NCBI RefSeq assembly: GCF_000757485.1
Contig: NZ_JPYO01000042.1
Coordinates: 1,120,296-1,184,295, forward strand
Source: Achromobacter sp. RTa
GTDB taxonomy: Bacteria > Pseudomonadota > Gammaproteobacteria > Burkholderiales > Burkholderiaceae_B
DNA: 64,000 bases
Direction: 5' to 3'
How positions within the stretch are numbered: the first letter of the stretch is position 1; each line of letters begins with the position of its first letter. Made by a program: the position numbers and the translations under genes. Positions 1 to 8,615 of this stretch are shown piece after piece. The notes under the pieces were generated by a model, which saw only the letters and a list, made by a program, of their open reading frames with translations, was not told where the DNA came from and searched no databases.

Positions 1-133
1 CAGCAGCGGCGACGCCCCCGAAATCGACGGCTGCGTCTACGTCAGCTCGGACAAGCCCCTGAAGGCGGGCGACATGGTGCGCGCCCGCGTCACCGATTCC
101 GACGAATACGACCTGTGGGCCGATACGGTCTGA
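1..133 (+). CDS. rimO: Ribosomal protein S12 methylthiotransferase RimO, C-terminal end (partial)
   Basis: Only the last 43 codons are in the window (reading frame from base 2, TGA at 131-133). The visible tail contains APEIDG and ends [10 protein letters not shown], which matches the C-terminal TRAM region of RimO. RimO is a radical-SAM enzyme that methylthiolates a conserved aspartate of ribosomal protein S12. The radical-SAM core lies outside the window, so the call rests on the C-terminal signature alone. The next gene converges on it from the minus strand, and I see no terminator in the 96 bases between them. Confidence 0.8.
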   Translation, partial: SSGDAPEIDGCVYVSSDKPLKAGDMVRARVTDSDEYDLWADTV

Positions 134-229
134 ATCCGGCCAACTGGGAAGCGCGCGCTGGAACCGATCTCCGGCAAGTGCGCCCCCCTGATCCTGCCCG
201 CGCTCGAGCACGGCCCCGCAGCGCGCCTC

Positions 230-790
230 CTAGCGCTTCGCCAGGAAGTCCGACATGTCGTCGGCGTGTTCCTCTTCCACGGCCAGGATCTCTTCCAGCA
301 GGCGGCGCGTGGTGGAGTCCTGTTCGCCAATGTAATCGATCATCTGGCGATAGCTGTCGATGGCGATCCGTTCGGCGATCAGGTTTTCCTTGATCATCTC
401 TTCCAGCGATCCGCCCTCGACATACTCGGAATGGCTGCGCTCCAGCAGGCCCTTGGGCGAAAGGTTGGGCTCGCCCCCCAGTTGCACGATGCGCTCCGAC
501 AGCCGGTCGGCGTGCTCCTGTTCCTGCGTGGCGTGTTCGGCGAACTCGGCCGCCACGGGCTCCGCGTTCAGCCCGCGCGCCATGAAGTAATGGCGCTTGT
601 AGCGCAGCACACAGACGATCTCGGTGGCCAACGCTTCGTTGAGCAGCTTGAGCACGGTCTGCCGGTCCGCGCGATAGGTATCGGTCACCGCGCCGGACTC
701 GATGTCCTTGCGCGCTTTCGCGCGTATCGCCTTCACGTCCATTTCGAACGGGCGGCTCGCCTGCGTTTGGGTACGGGTTGCTTGTTCCAT
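230..790 (-). CDS. Ferritin-like di-iron protein (bacterioferritin/Dps-like)
   Basis: This 186-residue protein has the four-helix ferritin pattern. Plausible iron ligands are E57 (in ALATEIVCVLRY), the ExxH motif at E90-H93 (EQEH), E140 (NLIAERIAIDSY) and a second ExxH at E172-H175 (EEEH). The family oxidises and stores iron or protects against oxidative damage. The exact subfamily (bacterioferritin or a Dps-like branch) cannot be fixed from sequence alone. I chose the ATG at 790 because an AGGAG lies 7 bases upstream; a longer frame continues to 946 without such a site. It stands alone between rimO (convergent) and a divergent LOG-family gene. Confidence 0.85.
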   Translation of the reverse strand: MEQATRTQTQASRPFEMDVKAIRAKARKDIESGAVTDTYRADRQTVLKLLNEALATEIVCVLRYKRHYFMARGLNAEPVAAEFAEHATQEQEHADRLSERIVQLGGEPNLSPKGLLERSHSEYVEGGSLEEMIKENLIAERIAIDSYRQMIDYIGEQDSTTRRLLEEILAVEEEHADDMSDFLAKR

Positions 791-1046
791 ATCGTGGCTC
801 CTCTTGGTCAAGTGAAAGCACTGCGACATTGGGTGCACCGGTTCTTGCTGAAGCCGATGCGCCCTGGGCTTCCTGTCGTTCCGAACAATCCAGTCTACCG
901 ATCGTGGCGGATCATGCTGTGTCCAAACATTGCCTCCGCCCCCCAATACCGCGGCTGCCGAAGCCGTTTCTCAACCTTGCGTAAACTATGGGCTTCCCAA
1001 AACCCGTGACGCAATCTGTAACGGGGACAGGCATTACCGAACGACT

Positions 1047-1634
1047 ATGACTCTGAAGAATATTTGCGTGTATTGCGGTTCGAACCCCGGCTCCCGGCCG
1101 GAGTACATCGAACAGGCCCGCGTGCTGGCCAGGGAATTGGTCCGGCGCGACCTGGGGCTGGTGTACGGCGGCTCGGTCGTCGGCATCATGGGCGTGGTGG
1201 CCAATGAAGTGCTGGCCGGCGGCGGCCGCGTGATCGGCGTCATCCCCGAATTGCTTCTGAAGAAGGAGCATGCGCACCGCGGCCTGACCGAACTGCACCT
1301 GGTGCAGAACATGCATGAACGCAAGGCCATGATGATGGAGAAGGCCGACGGCTTCATCGCGCTGCCCGGCGGCGCCGGCACGCTGGAGGAGTTCTTCGAG
1401 GTCTGGACCTGGGCGCAACTGAACATGCACCAGAAACCCTGCGGCCTGCTGAACATCGCCGGCTACTACGATTCGCTTGTCCAGTTCGTGGATCACGCCG
1501 TGGAAGAAGAATTCATCCGCCCCCAGCATCGCGACATGCTGGTGGTGGAAGACGACCCCGTCCTGCTGCTGGATCGCTACGCCATCTACGAGCCGCCCAA
1601 CGTCTCGAAATGGTTCGATCCGGTCAAGGCCTGA
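1047..1634 (+). CDS. LOG-family (lonely guy) Rossmann-fold phosphoribohydrolase
   Basis: The 195-residue protein carries the LOG signature PGGAGTLEE at residues 107-115 and a preceding MHERKAMM segment, with a nucleotide-binding fold at the N-terminus (VYCGSNPGS). Characterised LOG proteins hydrolyse nucleoside 5'-monophosphates to base and ribose 5-phosphate, including cytokinin ribotides in plants and some bacteria. The physiological substrate here is unknown. The start at 1047 (MTLKNICVYCG) fits the normal family N-terminus, although the ribosome site upstream is weak. Older annotations often call such proteins lysine decarboxylase, which is misleading. The next gene starts 37 bases downstream, so the two may be co-transcribed. 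Confidence 0.9.
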   Translation: MTLKNICVYCGSNPGSRPEYIEQARVLARELVRRDLGLVYGGSVVGIMGVVANEVLAGGGRVIGVIPELLLKKEHAHRGLTELHLVQNMHERKAMMMEKADGFIALPGGAGTLEEFFEVWTWAQLNMHQKPCGLLNIAGYYDSLVQFVDHAVEEEFIRPQHRDMLVVEDDPVLLLDRYAIYEPPNVSKWFDPVKA

Positions 1635-1671
1635 TGCGGCCCTTGGGCCTTAACGGAAGGAAGCCCTTGCG

Positions 1672-2238
1672 ATGTCCATCGATACATTGCCCCCCTCCAG
1701 CACCGAATCCGTCTTGCGCGACTATTTCCACGCCAAGGACGAGAACCGACCGCACTATATGGCGCGCGCCTTCGCGCCGGACGCGGTGCTGAAAATGGCC
1801 TTGCGCACGCAAGCCATCGCATTCCCGCCCGAATCGCACGGCCTGGCGGCCATCGCCGATACGCTCGTGCGCAAGTTCGGCCAGACCTATGAAAACGTCT
1901 ACACGTTCTATCTGTCGCGGCCCGAGCCGGACGTCCGCCTGCCGGGCTACCAATGCGACTGGATCGTGGGCATGACCGAGAAGGCCACCGGCAACGTGCG
2001 GGTGGGCTGTGGCCGCTACGACTGGGAATTCCAGAACGAGCCCTATCGGGCCTCCAGCCTCGTCATCACCATCGAAACCATGGTGAGCCTGCCGGCAGCC
2101 GACGCGGAAACGGTCTTCGGCTGGCTGCTGGCGCTGGACTATCCGTGGACGAACGCCGCCCGCGTCGTGGCGGGCGCGCCGCCGCTTGAAGCCCTGGCGC
2201 CGGTCGTGCACTATCTACTTCATCCCAACGGCGTCTGA
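1672..2238 (+). CDS. NTF2/SnoaL-like protein of unknown function
   Basis: A 188-residue protein that begins with an acidic helix (ESVLRDYFHAKDENRPHYMARAF) and alternates short hydrophobic strands, as in SnoaL/NTF2-like cone folds. No catalytic motif is clear and I cannot name a substrate. A GGAAGG ribosome site lies just before the ATG. It is followed 32 bases later by a HAD phosphatase gene in the same direction, and a flavoprotein and a CYTH protein come next, so it is probably the first or second member of a small operon. The fold assignment is inference from pattern only. Confidence 0.65.
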   Translation: MSIDTLPPSSTESVLRDYFHAKDENRPHYMARAFAPDAVLKMALRTQAIAFPPESHGLAAIADTLVRKFGQTYENVYTFYLSRPEPDVRLPGYQCDWIVGMTEKATGNVRVGCGRYDWEFQNEPYRASSLVITIETMVSLPAADAETVFGWLLALDYPWTNAARVVAGAPPLEALAPVVHYLLHPNGV

Positions 2239-2270
2239 CGCCCGCGTCCGCCGCGCATTGGATCCTTCAC

Positions 2271-2897
2271 TTGAAATACGACATCGCCGCTTTTGACTTC
2301 GACGGAACCCTGGCGGACACCATGCCCTGGTTCAATTCCATCCTGAACACGGTGGCCGATAAGTACGGCTTCCGCAAGATCGACGCGGCGGAGCGCGACC
2401 AGCTCCGGCACCGCGAGGCGTCCGAGATCCTGAAGTTCCTGGGCATCCCGCTCTGGAAGCTGCCGGCGATCATGGCGCACGTGCGCACGCTCATGCAGGA
2501 CATCGACCCCAGCGTGCACCTGTTCGAGGGCATACCCGACGCGCTGGCCCGGCTGAAGGCCGCCGGCCTGCGCCTCGCCGTGGTCAGCTCGAATTCCACC
2601 GAAAACGTGCGACGCGTGCTGGGCGCCGACACCGCCGCCCTGTTCGACGATTTCGAATGCGGCACTGACCTGTTCGGCAAGTCCGCCAAGATCGACCGCC
2701 TGCTCAAGCACCATGGCACCGCCCCCGAGCGCTTCCTGCTGGTGGGCGACGAAATGCGCGACATCGATGCCGCCCGCAAGGCCGGCGTGCGGGTCGGTTC
2801 CGTCGCCTGGGGCTATAACCATGTCGAGGCGCTGCGCGAACGCGGCCCCGATGAGCTGTTCCTGACCGTCGCCGACCTGCCATCCACCCTGGCCTGA
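2271..2897 (+). CDS. HAD-superfamily hydrolase, phosphoglycolate phosphatase-like
   Basis: A 208-residue protein with the HAD motifs in order: motif I DFDGTLAD with nucleophile D9 and D11, motif II VVSSNS near residue 105, and motif IV GDEMRDIDAARKAGVR near residue 163. A helical cap domain lies between motifs I and II. The family hydrolyses small phosphate esters; the substrate here is not determined. The only start that keeps motif I is a TTG at 2271 (MKYDIAAFDFDG); the first in-frame ATG would fall after the nucleophile. It sits in a same-strand run with the NTF2-like gene upstream and a flavoprotein gene 18 bases downstream. Confidence 0.88.
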   Translation: MKYDIAAFDFDGTLADTMPWFNSILNTVADKYGFRKIDAAERDQLRHREASEILKFLGIPLWKLPAIMAHVRTLMQDIDPSVHLFEGIPDALARLKAAGLRLAVVSSNSTENVRRVLGADTAALFDDFECGTDLFGKSAKIDRLLKHHGTAPERFLLVGDEMRDIDAARKAGVRVGSVAWGYNHVEALRERGPDELFLTVADLPSTLA

Positions 2898-2915
2898 ACC
2901 TGGAGCTCCACCGCC

Positions 2916-3542
2916 ATGCACCTCGATCCCGCCCACCTGATTTCCGACGCCGACGCGCTGCAGGCCTTGTACGGCGAGCCCGGCGAAGCCTCGATCAAGA
3001 AGGAAGTGGACCATGTGCATCCCCACTACCGGAGCTTCATCGAAGCCGCGCCATTCGCGATTCTGGCAACCGGCGGGCCCGACGGACTGGATGCGTCGCC
3101 GCGCGGCGATCCCGCGGGCTTCGTCGTGGTGGAAAACGAGAAAACGTTGCTCCTGCCGGACCGCCGCGGCAATAACCGCATCGACAGCCTGCGCAACGTG
3201 CTGGCCGACCCGCGCGTCGCGCTGCTGTTCCTCGTGCCCGGCGTAAGCGAAACCCTCCGGGTCAACGGCACGGCCCGCATCAGCGTAGAGCCAGCCCTGC
3301 TCGCGCGCTTCGAGATGGACGGCAAGCAGCCGCGCTCGGTGCTCGTCATCGACGTGCAGACCGTGTACTTCCAATGCTCGCGCGCCCTGCTGCGCTCGAA
3401 GCTCTGGGACCCGGCCACCCAGGTGCCGCGCAGCGCGCTGCCCAGCGTGGGCCGCATCCTGTCGGACCTGACGGCAGGCACCTTCGACGGCGTCGCCTAC
3501 GACCGCGACTTGCCCGCCCGCGTGGCCGGCTCGCTGTACTGA
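2916..3542 (+). CDS. PPOX-class FMN-binding protein (MSMEG_1061-type)
   Basis: The 208-residue protein resembles the pyridoxamine 5'-phosphate oxidase-like flavoproteins. It has a strand pattern FAILATGGPDGLDASPRGDPAG followed by LLLPDRRGNNRIDSLRN, typical of the FMN-binding split barrel, and a later SVLVIDVQTVYFQCSRALLRSK segment. Such proteins are usually FMN-dependent oxidoreductases of unknown substrate. A GGAGCT sequence precedes the ATG at 2916. It lies between the HAD hydrolase and the CYTH gene (12-base gap), suggesting one transcript. I cannot assign a substrate or pathway. Confidence 0.8.
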   Translation: MHLDPAHLISDADALQALYGEPGEASIKKEVDHVHPHYRSFIEAAPFAILATGGPDGLDASPRGDPAGFVVVENEKTLLLPDRRGNNRIDSLRNVLADPRVALLFLVPGVSETLRVNGTARISVEPALLARFEMDGKQPRSVLVIDVQTVYFQCSRALLRSKLWDPATQVPRSALPSVGRILSDLTAGTFDGVAYDRDLPARVAGSLY

Positions 3543-3554
3543 GGCGACGCCCCC

Positions 3555-4070
3555 ATGGCGCGCAACGTCGAGATCAAGGCCAGGGTCGACAGCCTGGACG
3601 CCATCGAGCCGCTGGCGGCAGCCATGTCCGGCCAGGAGCCCGTCGCCATCGCGCAGGACGATACCTTCTTCGCTTGCGCCAACGGCCGGCTGAAACTGCG
3701 CGCTTTCGCCGACGGCACGGGCGAGCTGATCTTCTATCGCCGCAGCGACGCAGCGGGCCCGAAAGAAAGCTTCTACGTGATTTCACGAACCGATGCGCCC
3801 GACACGCTGCGCGAGGCGCTCACGCTGGCCTACGGCACGGTCGGGCGGGTCAGGAAGCAGCGGCGGCTGTACATGGCCGGACGCACCCGCATCCATCTGG
3901 ATCTTGTGGAAGGCCTGGGAGAGTTCCTGGAGCTGGAAGTGGTGCTGCGCGAGGGCGAAACCCCGGACGCCGGCATGGAAGAGGCCCGCAGCCTGATGGC
4001 GGGGCTGGGCGTGGCGCCGGAACAGCTGGTGTCCGGCGCCTACGTGGATCTCCTGGGCCGCAGGCCCTGA
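3555..4070 (+). CDS. CYTH-domain protein (CyaB/ThTPase-like)
   Basis: The 171-residue protein begins MARNVEIKARV, a CYTH start motif of the ExK type, and continues with charged beta-strands (GRLKLRAF, GELIFYRR, RLYMAGRTRIHLDLVEGLGEFLELEVVL) that would line the acidic and basic faces of the triphosphate tunnel. CYTH proteins act on triphosphorylated substrates; members include class IV adenylate cyclases and thiamine or inorganic triphosphatases. Length and motifs fit the bacterial CyaB-like group. Which reaction it catalyses cannot be told here. It ends a run of same-strand genes and converges with fmt, 36 bases away. Confidence 0.85.
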   Translation: MARNVEIKARVDSLDAIEPLAAAMSGQEPVAIAQDDTFFACANGRLKLRAFADGTGELIFYRRSDAAGPKESFYVISRTDAPDTLREALTLAYGTVGRVRKQRRLYMAGRTRIHLDLVEGLGEFLELEVVLREGETPDAGMEEARSLMAGLGVAPEQLVSGAYVDLLGRRP

Positions 4071-4106
4071 CCCGGTTTCCCCGAGCGGGCCGGACGGCGC
4101 CTGGAT

Positions 4107-5048
4107 TCAGGCCGGCTGCCAGCCACGCGCGAACACATCCACGGGCTGGCGCTTGCCGCCCGCCTTCTGCAATTCGAGCAGGCGCAGCACGCCCTGGCCG
4201 CAAGCGATATCGATTCCCGCGCCATCGGCGCGCAGCACGCTGCCGGGTGCGGCCGTAGCCGCTTCGTCCAGCGCTTGCGCGCGCCAGACCTTCACCGGGT
4301 CGGGCAAGCCCGGCAGGCGGATGCTGGCGCCGGGCACCGGATTGAATGCCCGCACGCGGCGCGCCAGCAGCCCGGCCGGCTGGGTGCAGTCCAGCGCGCC
4401 CTCGGCCTTGTCGAGCTTGGCCGCGTAGGTCACGCCTTCCTCGGGCTGCCTGCGCGGCGTCAGGCCGCCCTTCTCCAGGGCGTCCAGCGCCTCGACGATG
4501 GCTTCGCCGCCCGCCTGGGCCAGCGCATCATGCAGTTGGGCCGCGTTGGTATCGGCCGTGATCGGCACGACGCGTTCAAGCAGCATATCGCCGGTGTCCA
4601 GGCCCTGGTCCATCTGCATGATGGTCACGCCGGTCTGCGCGTCGCCGGCCTCGATGGCACGCTGGATGGGCGCGGCGCCGCGCCAGCGCGGCAACAGGCT
4701 GGCGTGGATGTTCAGGCACCCCAGGCGCGGGAGGTCCAGCACCCATTGCGGCAGGATCAAGCCATAGGCGGCCACCACCATCACATCGGGCGCCACACGT
4801 TCCAGCAGCGCACGGGCTTGCCCGGCCTCGTCGGGATAGCGGCCGTCCAGGCGCAGGCTGCGCGGCTGGGCGACTTCGATGCCGGCATCCAGCGCAGCCT
4901 GCTTGACGGGGCTGGGCGTCAGCTTCAAGCCCCGTCCTGCGGGACGGTCGGGCTGAGTCATGACCAGGGGGATTTCATGGCCGGCGGTCCGCAGGGCGTC
5001 GAACGCGATACGGGCGAATTCCGGCGTGCCGGCAAAGACTAGGCGCAT
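4107..5048 (-). CDS. fmt: Methionyl-tRNA formyltransferase
   Basis: The 313-residue protein is a full-length Fmt. It starts [12 protein letters not shown] and carries the formyltransferase signature [16 protein letters not shown] at residues 113-128, with N113 and H115 in the catalytic site and a later GLDTGDML. The C-terminal domain, after about residue 205, has the fold used for tRNA binding. It transfers a formyl group from 10-formyl-tetrahydrofolate to initiator Met-tRNA. It lies downstream of def on the same strand, separated by 148 bases that hold a GC-rich intergenic repeat; def-fmt pairing is the usual arrangement. Confidence 0.97.
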   Translation of the reverse strand: MRLVFAGTPEFARIAFDALRTAGHEIPLVMTQPDRPAGRGLKLTPSPVKQAALDAGIEVAQPRSLRLDGRYPDEAGQARALLERVAPDVMVVAAYGLILPQWVLDLPRLGCLNIHASLLPRWRGAAPIQRAIEAGDAQTGVTIMQMDQGLDTGDMLLERVVPITADTNAAQLHDALAQAGGEAIVEALDALEKGGLTPRRQPEEGVTYAAKLDKAEGALDCTQPAGLLARRVRAFNPVPGASIRLPGLPDPVKVWRAQALDEAATAAPGSVLRADGAGIDIACGQGVLRLLELQKAGGKRQPVDVFARGWQPA

Positions 5049-5104
5049 GGGTTGGAAAAGAATGAAACAGGGGTTCGAAGAATCGCGTTTCCGCGCATGC
5101 AGAT

Positions 5105-5196
5105 GCCCTGCCCGATTCGGGGCGCCGCGGAGCCGGCTTCGCCGGTCCGCCAGCGCCGCCCCCTTGAGGGGGCCCGCGAAACGGGTAGGGGGTGGG
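5105..5196. repeat. GC-rich intergenic repeat between def and fmt
   Basis: The spacer contains inverted GC blocks (GCCGGCTTCGCCGG, and CCCCCTTGAGGGGG). Read on the minus strand it resembles the element after argB at 50028-50110: a CCCCC...GAGGGGG core followed by GCGGACCGGCG. It sits between two genes of the same direction, so it may be a processing or stability element in the def-fmt transcript. That role is inference. Confidence 0.6.
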
Positions 5197-5703
5197 TCAC
5201 GCCCTTTCGCGCTCGGCCTTCTTCAGCTTGGTCTTGATGCGGTTCTGCTTCAGGCTGGAGAGGTATTCCACGAACACCTTGCCTTCGAGGTGGTCCAGCT
5301 CATGCTGCACGCACACCGCCAGCAAGCCATCGGCGTCGAATTCGAACGGCTTGCCGTCGGCGTCCAGCGCCTTGCAGCGGATGCGGGACGCGCGCTCGAC
5401 CTCGTCGTAGATGCCGGGCACGGACAGGCACCCTTCTTCGTAGACCTTGTAGTCGTCGCTGCGCCAGGTGATCTCGGGATTGATCAGGACCAGAAGCTGA
5501 TTGCCTTCCTCGGACACGTCGATCACCACGACGCGTTCGTGCACGTCGACCTGGGTCGCGGCCAAGCCCACGCCCGGCGCGTCGTACATGGTTTCGGCCA
5601 TGTCGCGCACCAGTTGGCGGATGCGGTCATCGACCTCGGCGACCGGCTTGGCCTTTTTGTGCAGGCGCGAATCCGGGTAGCGAAGAATGGGAAGTAAAGC
5701 CAT
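5197..5703 (-). CDS. def: Peptide deformylase
   Basis: A 168-residue type I deformylase with all three family motifs: GVGLAATQ at 44-51, EGCLS at 90-94 (metal ligand C92) and QHELDH at 133-138 (metal ligands H134 and H138, catalytic E135). It removes the N-formyl group from nascent proteins and so completes the cycle started by Fmt, encoded next. The C-terminus is rich in lysine and arginine, as is common. The ATG at 5703 is preceded by a divergent AT-rich region shared with dprA. Confidence 0.97.
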   Translation of the reverse strand: MALLPILRYPDSRLHKKAKPVAEVDDRIRQLVRDMAETMYDAPGVGLAATQVDVHERVVVIDVSEEGNQLLVLINPEITWRSDDYKVYEEGCLSVPGIYDEVERASRIRCKALDADGKPFEFDADGLLAVCVQHELDHLEGKVFVEYLSSLKQNRIKTKLKKAERERA

Positions 5704-5724
5704 TGAAGGGGAATAGCCAGGTAA

Positions 5725-5769
5725 TGTTGCTTAGCAACAGTTTAATTCATTAGATTCTTGATTTCTAAT
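5725..5769. promoter_or_regulatory. Two inverted repeats in the def/dprA divergent region
   Basis: A perfect 7-bp inverted repeat with a 1-base centre (TGTTGCT-T-AGCAACA) spans 5725-5739. A second, ATTAGA...TCTAAT with 9 bases between arms, spans 5749-5769. The region is markedly AT-richer than the surrounding genes. Both fall 20-70 bases upstream of def and about 155-200 bases upstream of the dprA start. They could be operators; no known regulator is recognised. Confidence 0.45.
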
Positions 5770-5922
5770 AGTTTTCGGCTAATTTCAGGATTGGCCGGAT
5801 TGCCGCGTCCCCGATTGTTACGCGCGCGGACCGCGCCGCAATTCCATCCACCCCGAGGCGCGGCCCGCGCGCCAGCATGCGACACTCTCGCACCACCACC
5901 GACGCTCCCGCGCGCCCGCTAC

Positions 5923-7032
5923 ATGCCGCTTACGCAATCTCCCTCAGAACTGGCCGCCTGGCTGCGGCTTTCCCTGGAGCCGAATGTCGGTTCCGCCACG
6001 GCATGCACGCTGTTGAGCGCGCTCGGCCTGCCCGAGCAGATCTACGCGCAGCGCGCCACGGCGCTCTCGCGGCACCTGCCCGAAGCGCTCGCGCGCCAAT
6101 TGGCCGCGCCGATGCCCGCCGACATGGCTGCCCAGGTCGAGGGCGCGCTCGAGTGGGCCGCCGAGCCGGGCCGGCACATCCTGACGCTAGCGGATCCGAC
6201 CTATCCCCAAAGCCTGCTCACGATCGCGGATCCCCCCATCCTGCTCTACGTCGCCGGCGATCCGGCCTTCCTGCAAGGGCCCACGCTGGCGGTGGTGGGC
6301 GCGCGCAACGCCACGCCCGGCGGCCGTGAAAACGCCCGCGCATTCGCCCGCCACCTGGCGGCCCACGGCTGGCGCGTGGCCAGCGGGCTGGCCCTGGGCA
6401 TCGATGGCGCCGCCCATGAAGGCGCGCTGGACGCCGGCCCGGAAGGCGCCGGCACGGTGGCGGTCATGGGCACGGGCGTCGACCGCGTCTATCCCGCCAA
6501 GCACCGCGAACTGGCGCACCGCATCGCGGCGCACGGCGCGCTGGTATCCGAACTGCCCCTGGGCACCGGCGCGCAGCCCCAGCACTTCCCCAAGCGCAAC
6601 CGCATCGTGGCGGGGCTGGCGCGCGGCGTGCTGGTGGTGGAAGCGGCCCGGCAAAGCGGCTCGCTCATCACCGCCCGGCTGGCCGGCGAGAGCGGGCGCG
6701 AAGTCTTCGCCATCCCCGGCTCGATCCACTCGCCCTTGTCCCGCGGATGCCATGCGCTGATCCGCCAGGGCGCTAAGCTGGTGGAAACCGCCAGCGACAT
6801 CACCGACGAACTCGGCGGCGGCCCGGTGCCCGCCCCGCGCGCCGTGGCCGCCCGGGCCCCGCTGCCCTCCCATCCCGTGCTCGACGCGCTGGGCTTCGAC
6901 CCCCTGCACCTGGATGCCATACAGGCCCGCTGCGGCCTGGCCACCGGCGACCTGCAGGCGCAGCTGGTGGAACTGGAACTGCAGGGCCGGATCGCCCGCC
7001 TGGACGATGGCCGATACCAGCGTCTTGAGTAG
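5923..7032 (+). CDS. dprA: DNA-processing protein DprA (Smf)
   Basis: The 369-residue protein has an N-terminal helical (SAM-like) part, the DprA Rossmann fold (GARNATPGGRENARAFA, ASGLALGIDGAAHEGAL, ELPLGTGAQPQHFPKRNR, AIPGSIHSPLSRG) and a C-terminal winged-helix-like segment (HPVLDALGFDPLHLDAIQ). DprA binds single-stranded DNA entering during transformation and loads RecA. The frame is open back to a TTG at 5758, but the extra 55 residues are low-complexity and arginine/proline-rich, so I chose the ATG at 5923 (MPLTQSPSELAAWLRL), which fits family length. It is divergent from def, with which it is commonly linked in proteobacteria. Confidence 0.93.
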   Translation: MPLTQSPSELAAWLRLSLEPNVGSATACTLLSALGLPEQIYAQRATALSRHLPEALARQLAAPMPADMAAQVEGALEWAAEPGRHILTLADPTYPQSLLTIADPPILLYVAGDPAFLQGPTLAVVGARNATPGGRENARAFARHLAAHGWRVASGLALGIDGAAHEGALDAGPEGAGTVAVMGTGVDRVYPAKHRELAHRIAAHGALVSELPLGTGAQPQHFPKRNRIVAGLARGVLVVEAARQSGSLITARLAGESGREVFAIPGSIHSPLSRGCHALIRQGAKLVETASDITDELGGGPVPAPRAVAARAPLPSHPVLDALGFDPLHLDAIQARCGLATGDLQAQLVELELQGRIARLDDGRYQRLE

Positions 7033-7101
7033 GCGCTAATATTGAGCGATAGCGCCGCAGCCTTGCAGCGCCGCTCATCCCATCCCGGAACAGGAAGAGA
7101 C

Positions 7102-8010
7102 ATGGCTTTGCCCTCCCGCGTGAAGATCGTCGAGGTATCTCCTCGCGATGGCCTTCAGAACGAAAAGGAATTCGTGCCTACCGACGTCAAGGTGGAACTG
7201 GTCGACCGGCTGAGCGCCGCCGGCTTCCCGAACGTCGAAGCCGCGTCGTTCGTGTCGCCCAAGTGGGTGCCGCAGATGGCCGACGGCGCGGACGTCATGG
7301 CCCGCATCCAGCGCCGCCCCGGCACGATCTATTCCGTGCTCACGCCCAACATGAAGGGCTTCGAGGGCGCGCTTGCCGCCGGAGCCGACGAGATCGTGAT
7401 CTTCGGCGCCGCCAGCGAGGCCTTTTCGCAAAAGAACATCAACTGTTCCATCGCGGAATCCATCGCGCGCTTCGAACCCGTGGTGCAGGCCGCCCGCGAG
7501 GCCGGCATCCGCGTGCGCGGCAGCATCAGCTGCGCGCTGGGCTGCCCGTACCAGGGCGAGGTCCCGGCCGAGGCGGTGGTGGACGTGGCGCAGCGCTATC
7601 TGGCGATGCAGGTCGACGAGATCGACGTGGCCGACACCATCGGCGTGGGCACCCCCAAGCGCGTGCGCGAGGTGATGGCGGCCGTCACGCGCGTCGTGGA
7701 CCCGGCGCGCGTGTCCGGCCACTTCCACGACACCTACGGCCAGGCCCTGGCCAACATCCTGGCGGCGCTGGAAACGGGCATTTCCATTTTTCACACTTCC
7801 GTGGCCGGCCTGGGGGGCTGCCCGTACGCCAAGGGCGCCACCGGCAACGTCGCGACCGAAGACGTGCTGTACATGCTGCGCGGCCTGGACATCGAAACCG
7901 GCGTGGACTTCGACGCCGTGGTCAACATCGGGCAATGGATGTCGTCCCACCTGAACCGCAAGGGTTCCAGCCGGGCCGGCAACGCCATTGCCGCCAAACG
8001 GGCCGCATGA
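7102..8010 (+). CDS. Hydroxymethylglutaryl-CoA lyase
   Basis: A 302-residue TIM-barrel lyase with SPRDGLQNE near the N-terminus and the family signature GGCPYAKGATGNVATED near residue 235, including the active-site cysteine. HMG-CoA lyase splits 3-hydroxy-3-methylglutaryl-CoA into acetyl-CoA and acetoacetate, the last step of leucine degradation. The ATG at 7102 follows an AGGAAGAG ribosome site; a TTG at 7042 would add 20 unlikely residues. No other leucine-degradation gene is adjacent. Its stop codon overlaps the possible ATG of the next gene (ATGA). Confidence 0.95.
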   Translation: MALPSRVKIVEVSPRDGLQNEKEFVPTDVKVELVDRLSAAGFPNVEAASFVSPKWVPQMADGADVMARIQRRPGTIYSVLTPNMKGFEGALAAGADEIVIFGAASEAFSQKNINCSIAESIARFEPVVQAAREAGIRVRGSISCALGCPYQGEVPAEAVVDVAQRYLAMQVDEIDVADTIGVGTPKRVREVMAAVTRVVDPARVSGHFHDTYGQALANILAALETGISIFHTSVAGLGGCPYAKGATGNVATEDVLYMLRGLDIETGVDFDAVVNIGQWMSSHLNRKGSSRAGNAIAAKRAA

Positions 8011-8615
8011 ACACGCCGGGCCGCCCCAAGAGCGAACACCGCAATGCGCAACATGAAGGTAATCCAGCGGGTTCGCCGGGCCGCCCCCAGGGCGAATCCC
8101 CGGGTGCGCAGCAGGAAGGCACTCCAGTGAGCGCTCCCGCCGGCACGCCCGCCCCCGAGGACCACGCGGCGCTGCTGCGCGCCATCGGGCCGCTGCCCTT
8201 GTCGGGTCAGGCGTGGCCCGACTGGGTGCGGATCCTGACCTGGATCATCCTGGCCATTCTGGGGGTGCAGGTGGTAACCACCGCCATCCGCGCGCCCTCG
8301 CAGCCCTTCGATACCCTGTTGATCGTGGCGGTCGTGCTGTGCTTCGTGGGCCTGTTGTTCGTGTCCTGGCACATGCAGACCTCCATCACCACCATCGACG
8401 AACGCGGCCTGCGCCAGACCTGGTTCACGCGCCGCGAAGTCGCCTGGGAAGACGTGCGCTATGCGCGCTTCGTGCCCATGCTGTTCTCAAAGCGCCTGGT
8501 CGTGTTCACACACCGCGGGCGCCCGATGATCTTCCAGGGCGGCACGCGAGAGCTGCGCGCGGCGTTCGCGAAGATTGCGGAAGTCTATACGCTTCCCCAT
8601 ATTCCGCGTGTCTGA
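8007..8615 (+). CDS. Small two-TM membrane protein with PH-like C-terminal domain, unknown function
   Basis: If started at the ATG overlapping the HMG-CoA lyase stop, the protein has 202 residues. About residues 1-40 are encoded by two tandem copies of a GC-rich repeat. A GTG at 8127 with an AGGAAGG site 7 bases upstream would give a 162-residue protein (SAPAGTPAPEDHAAL...) and may be the true start. Two hydrophobic segments (VRILTWIILAILGVQVV and LLIVAVVLCFVGLLFV) are followed by a soluble domain with TTIDERGLRQTWF and RPMIFQGG, resembling PH-like domains. The stop codon lies inside the first palindrome of the following repeat array. I do not recognise a function. Confidence 0.65.
   Translation: MNTPGRPKSEHRNAQHEGNPAGSPGRPQGESPGAQQEGTPVSAPAGTPAPEDHAALLRAIGPLPLSGQAWPDWVRILTWIILAILGVQVVTTAIRAPSQPFDTLLIVAVVLCFVGLLFVSWHMQTSITTIDERGLRQTWFTRREVAWEDVRYARFVPMLFSKRLVVFTHRGRPMIFQGGTRELRAAFAKIAEVYTLPHIPRV
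8014..8126. repeat. Two imperfect tandem copies of a GC-rich repeat inside a gene 5' end
   Basis: Two units of about 57-59 bases start GCCGGGCCGCCCC and continue ...GCGAA...TGCGCA...GAAGG...TCCAG. On the opposite strand the unit resembles the distal half of the repeat between gatA and gatB (CCTTGGGGCGGCCCGGCGG). The second copy supplies a ribosome-binding-like AGGAAGG before a GTG. Confidence 0.6.
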
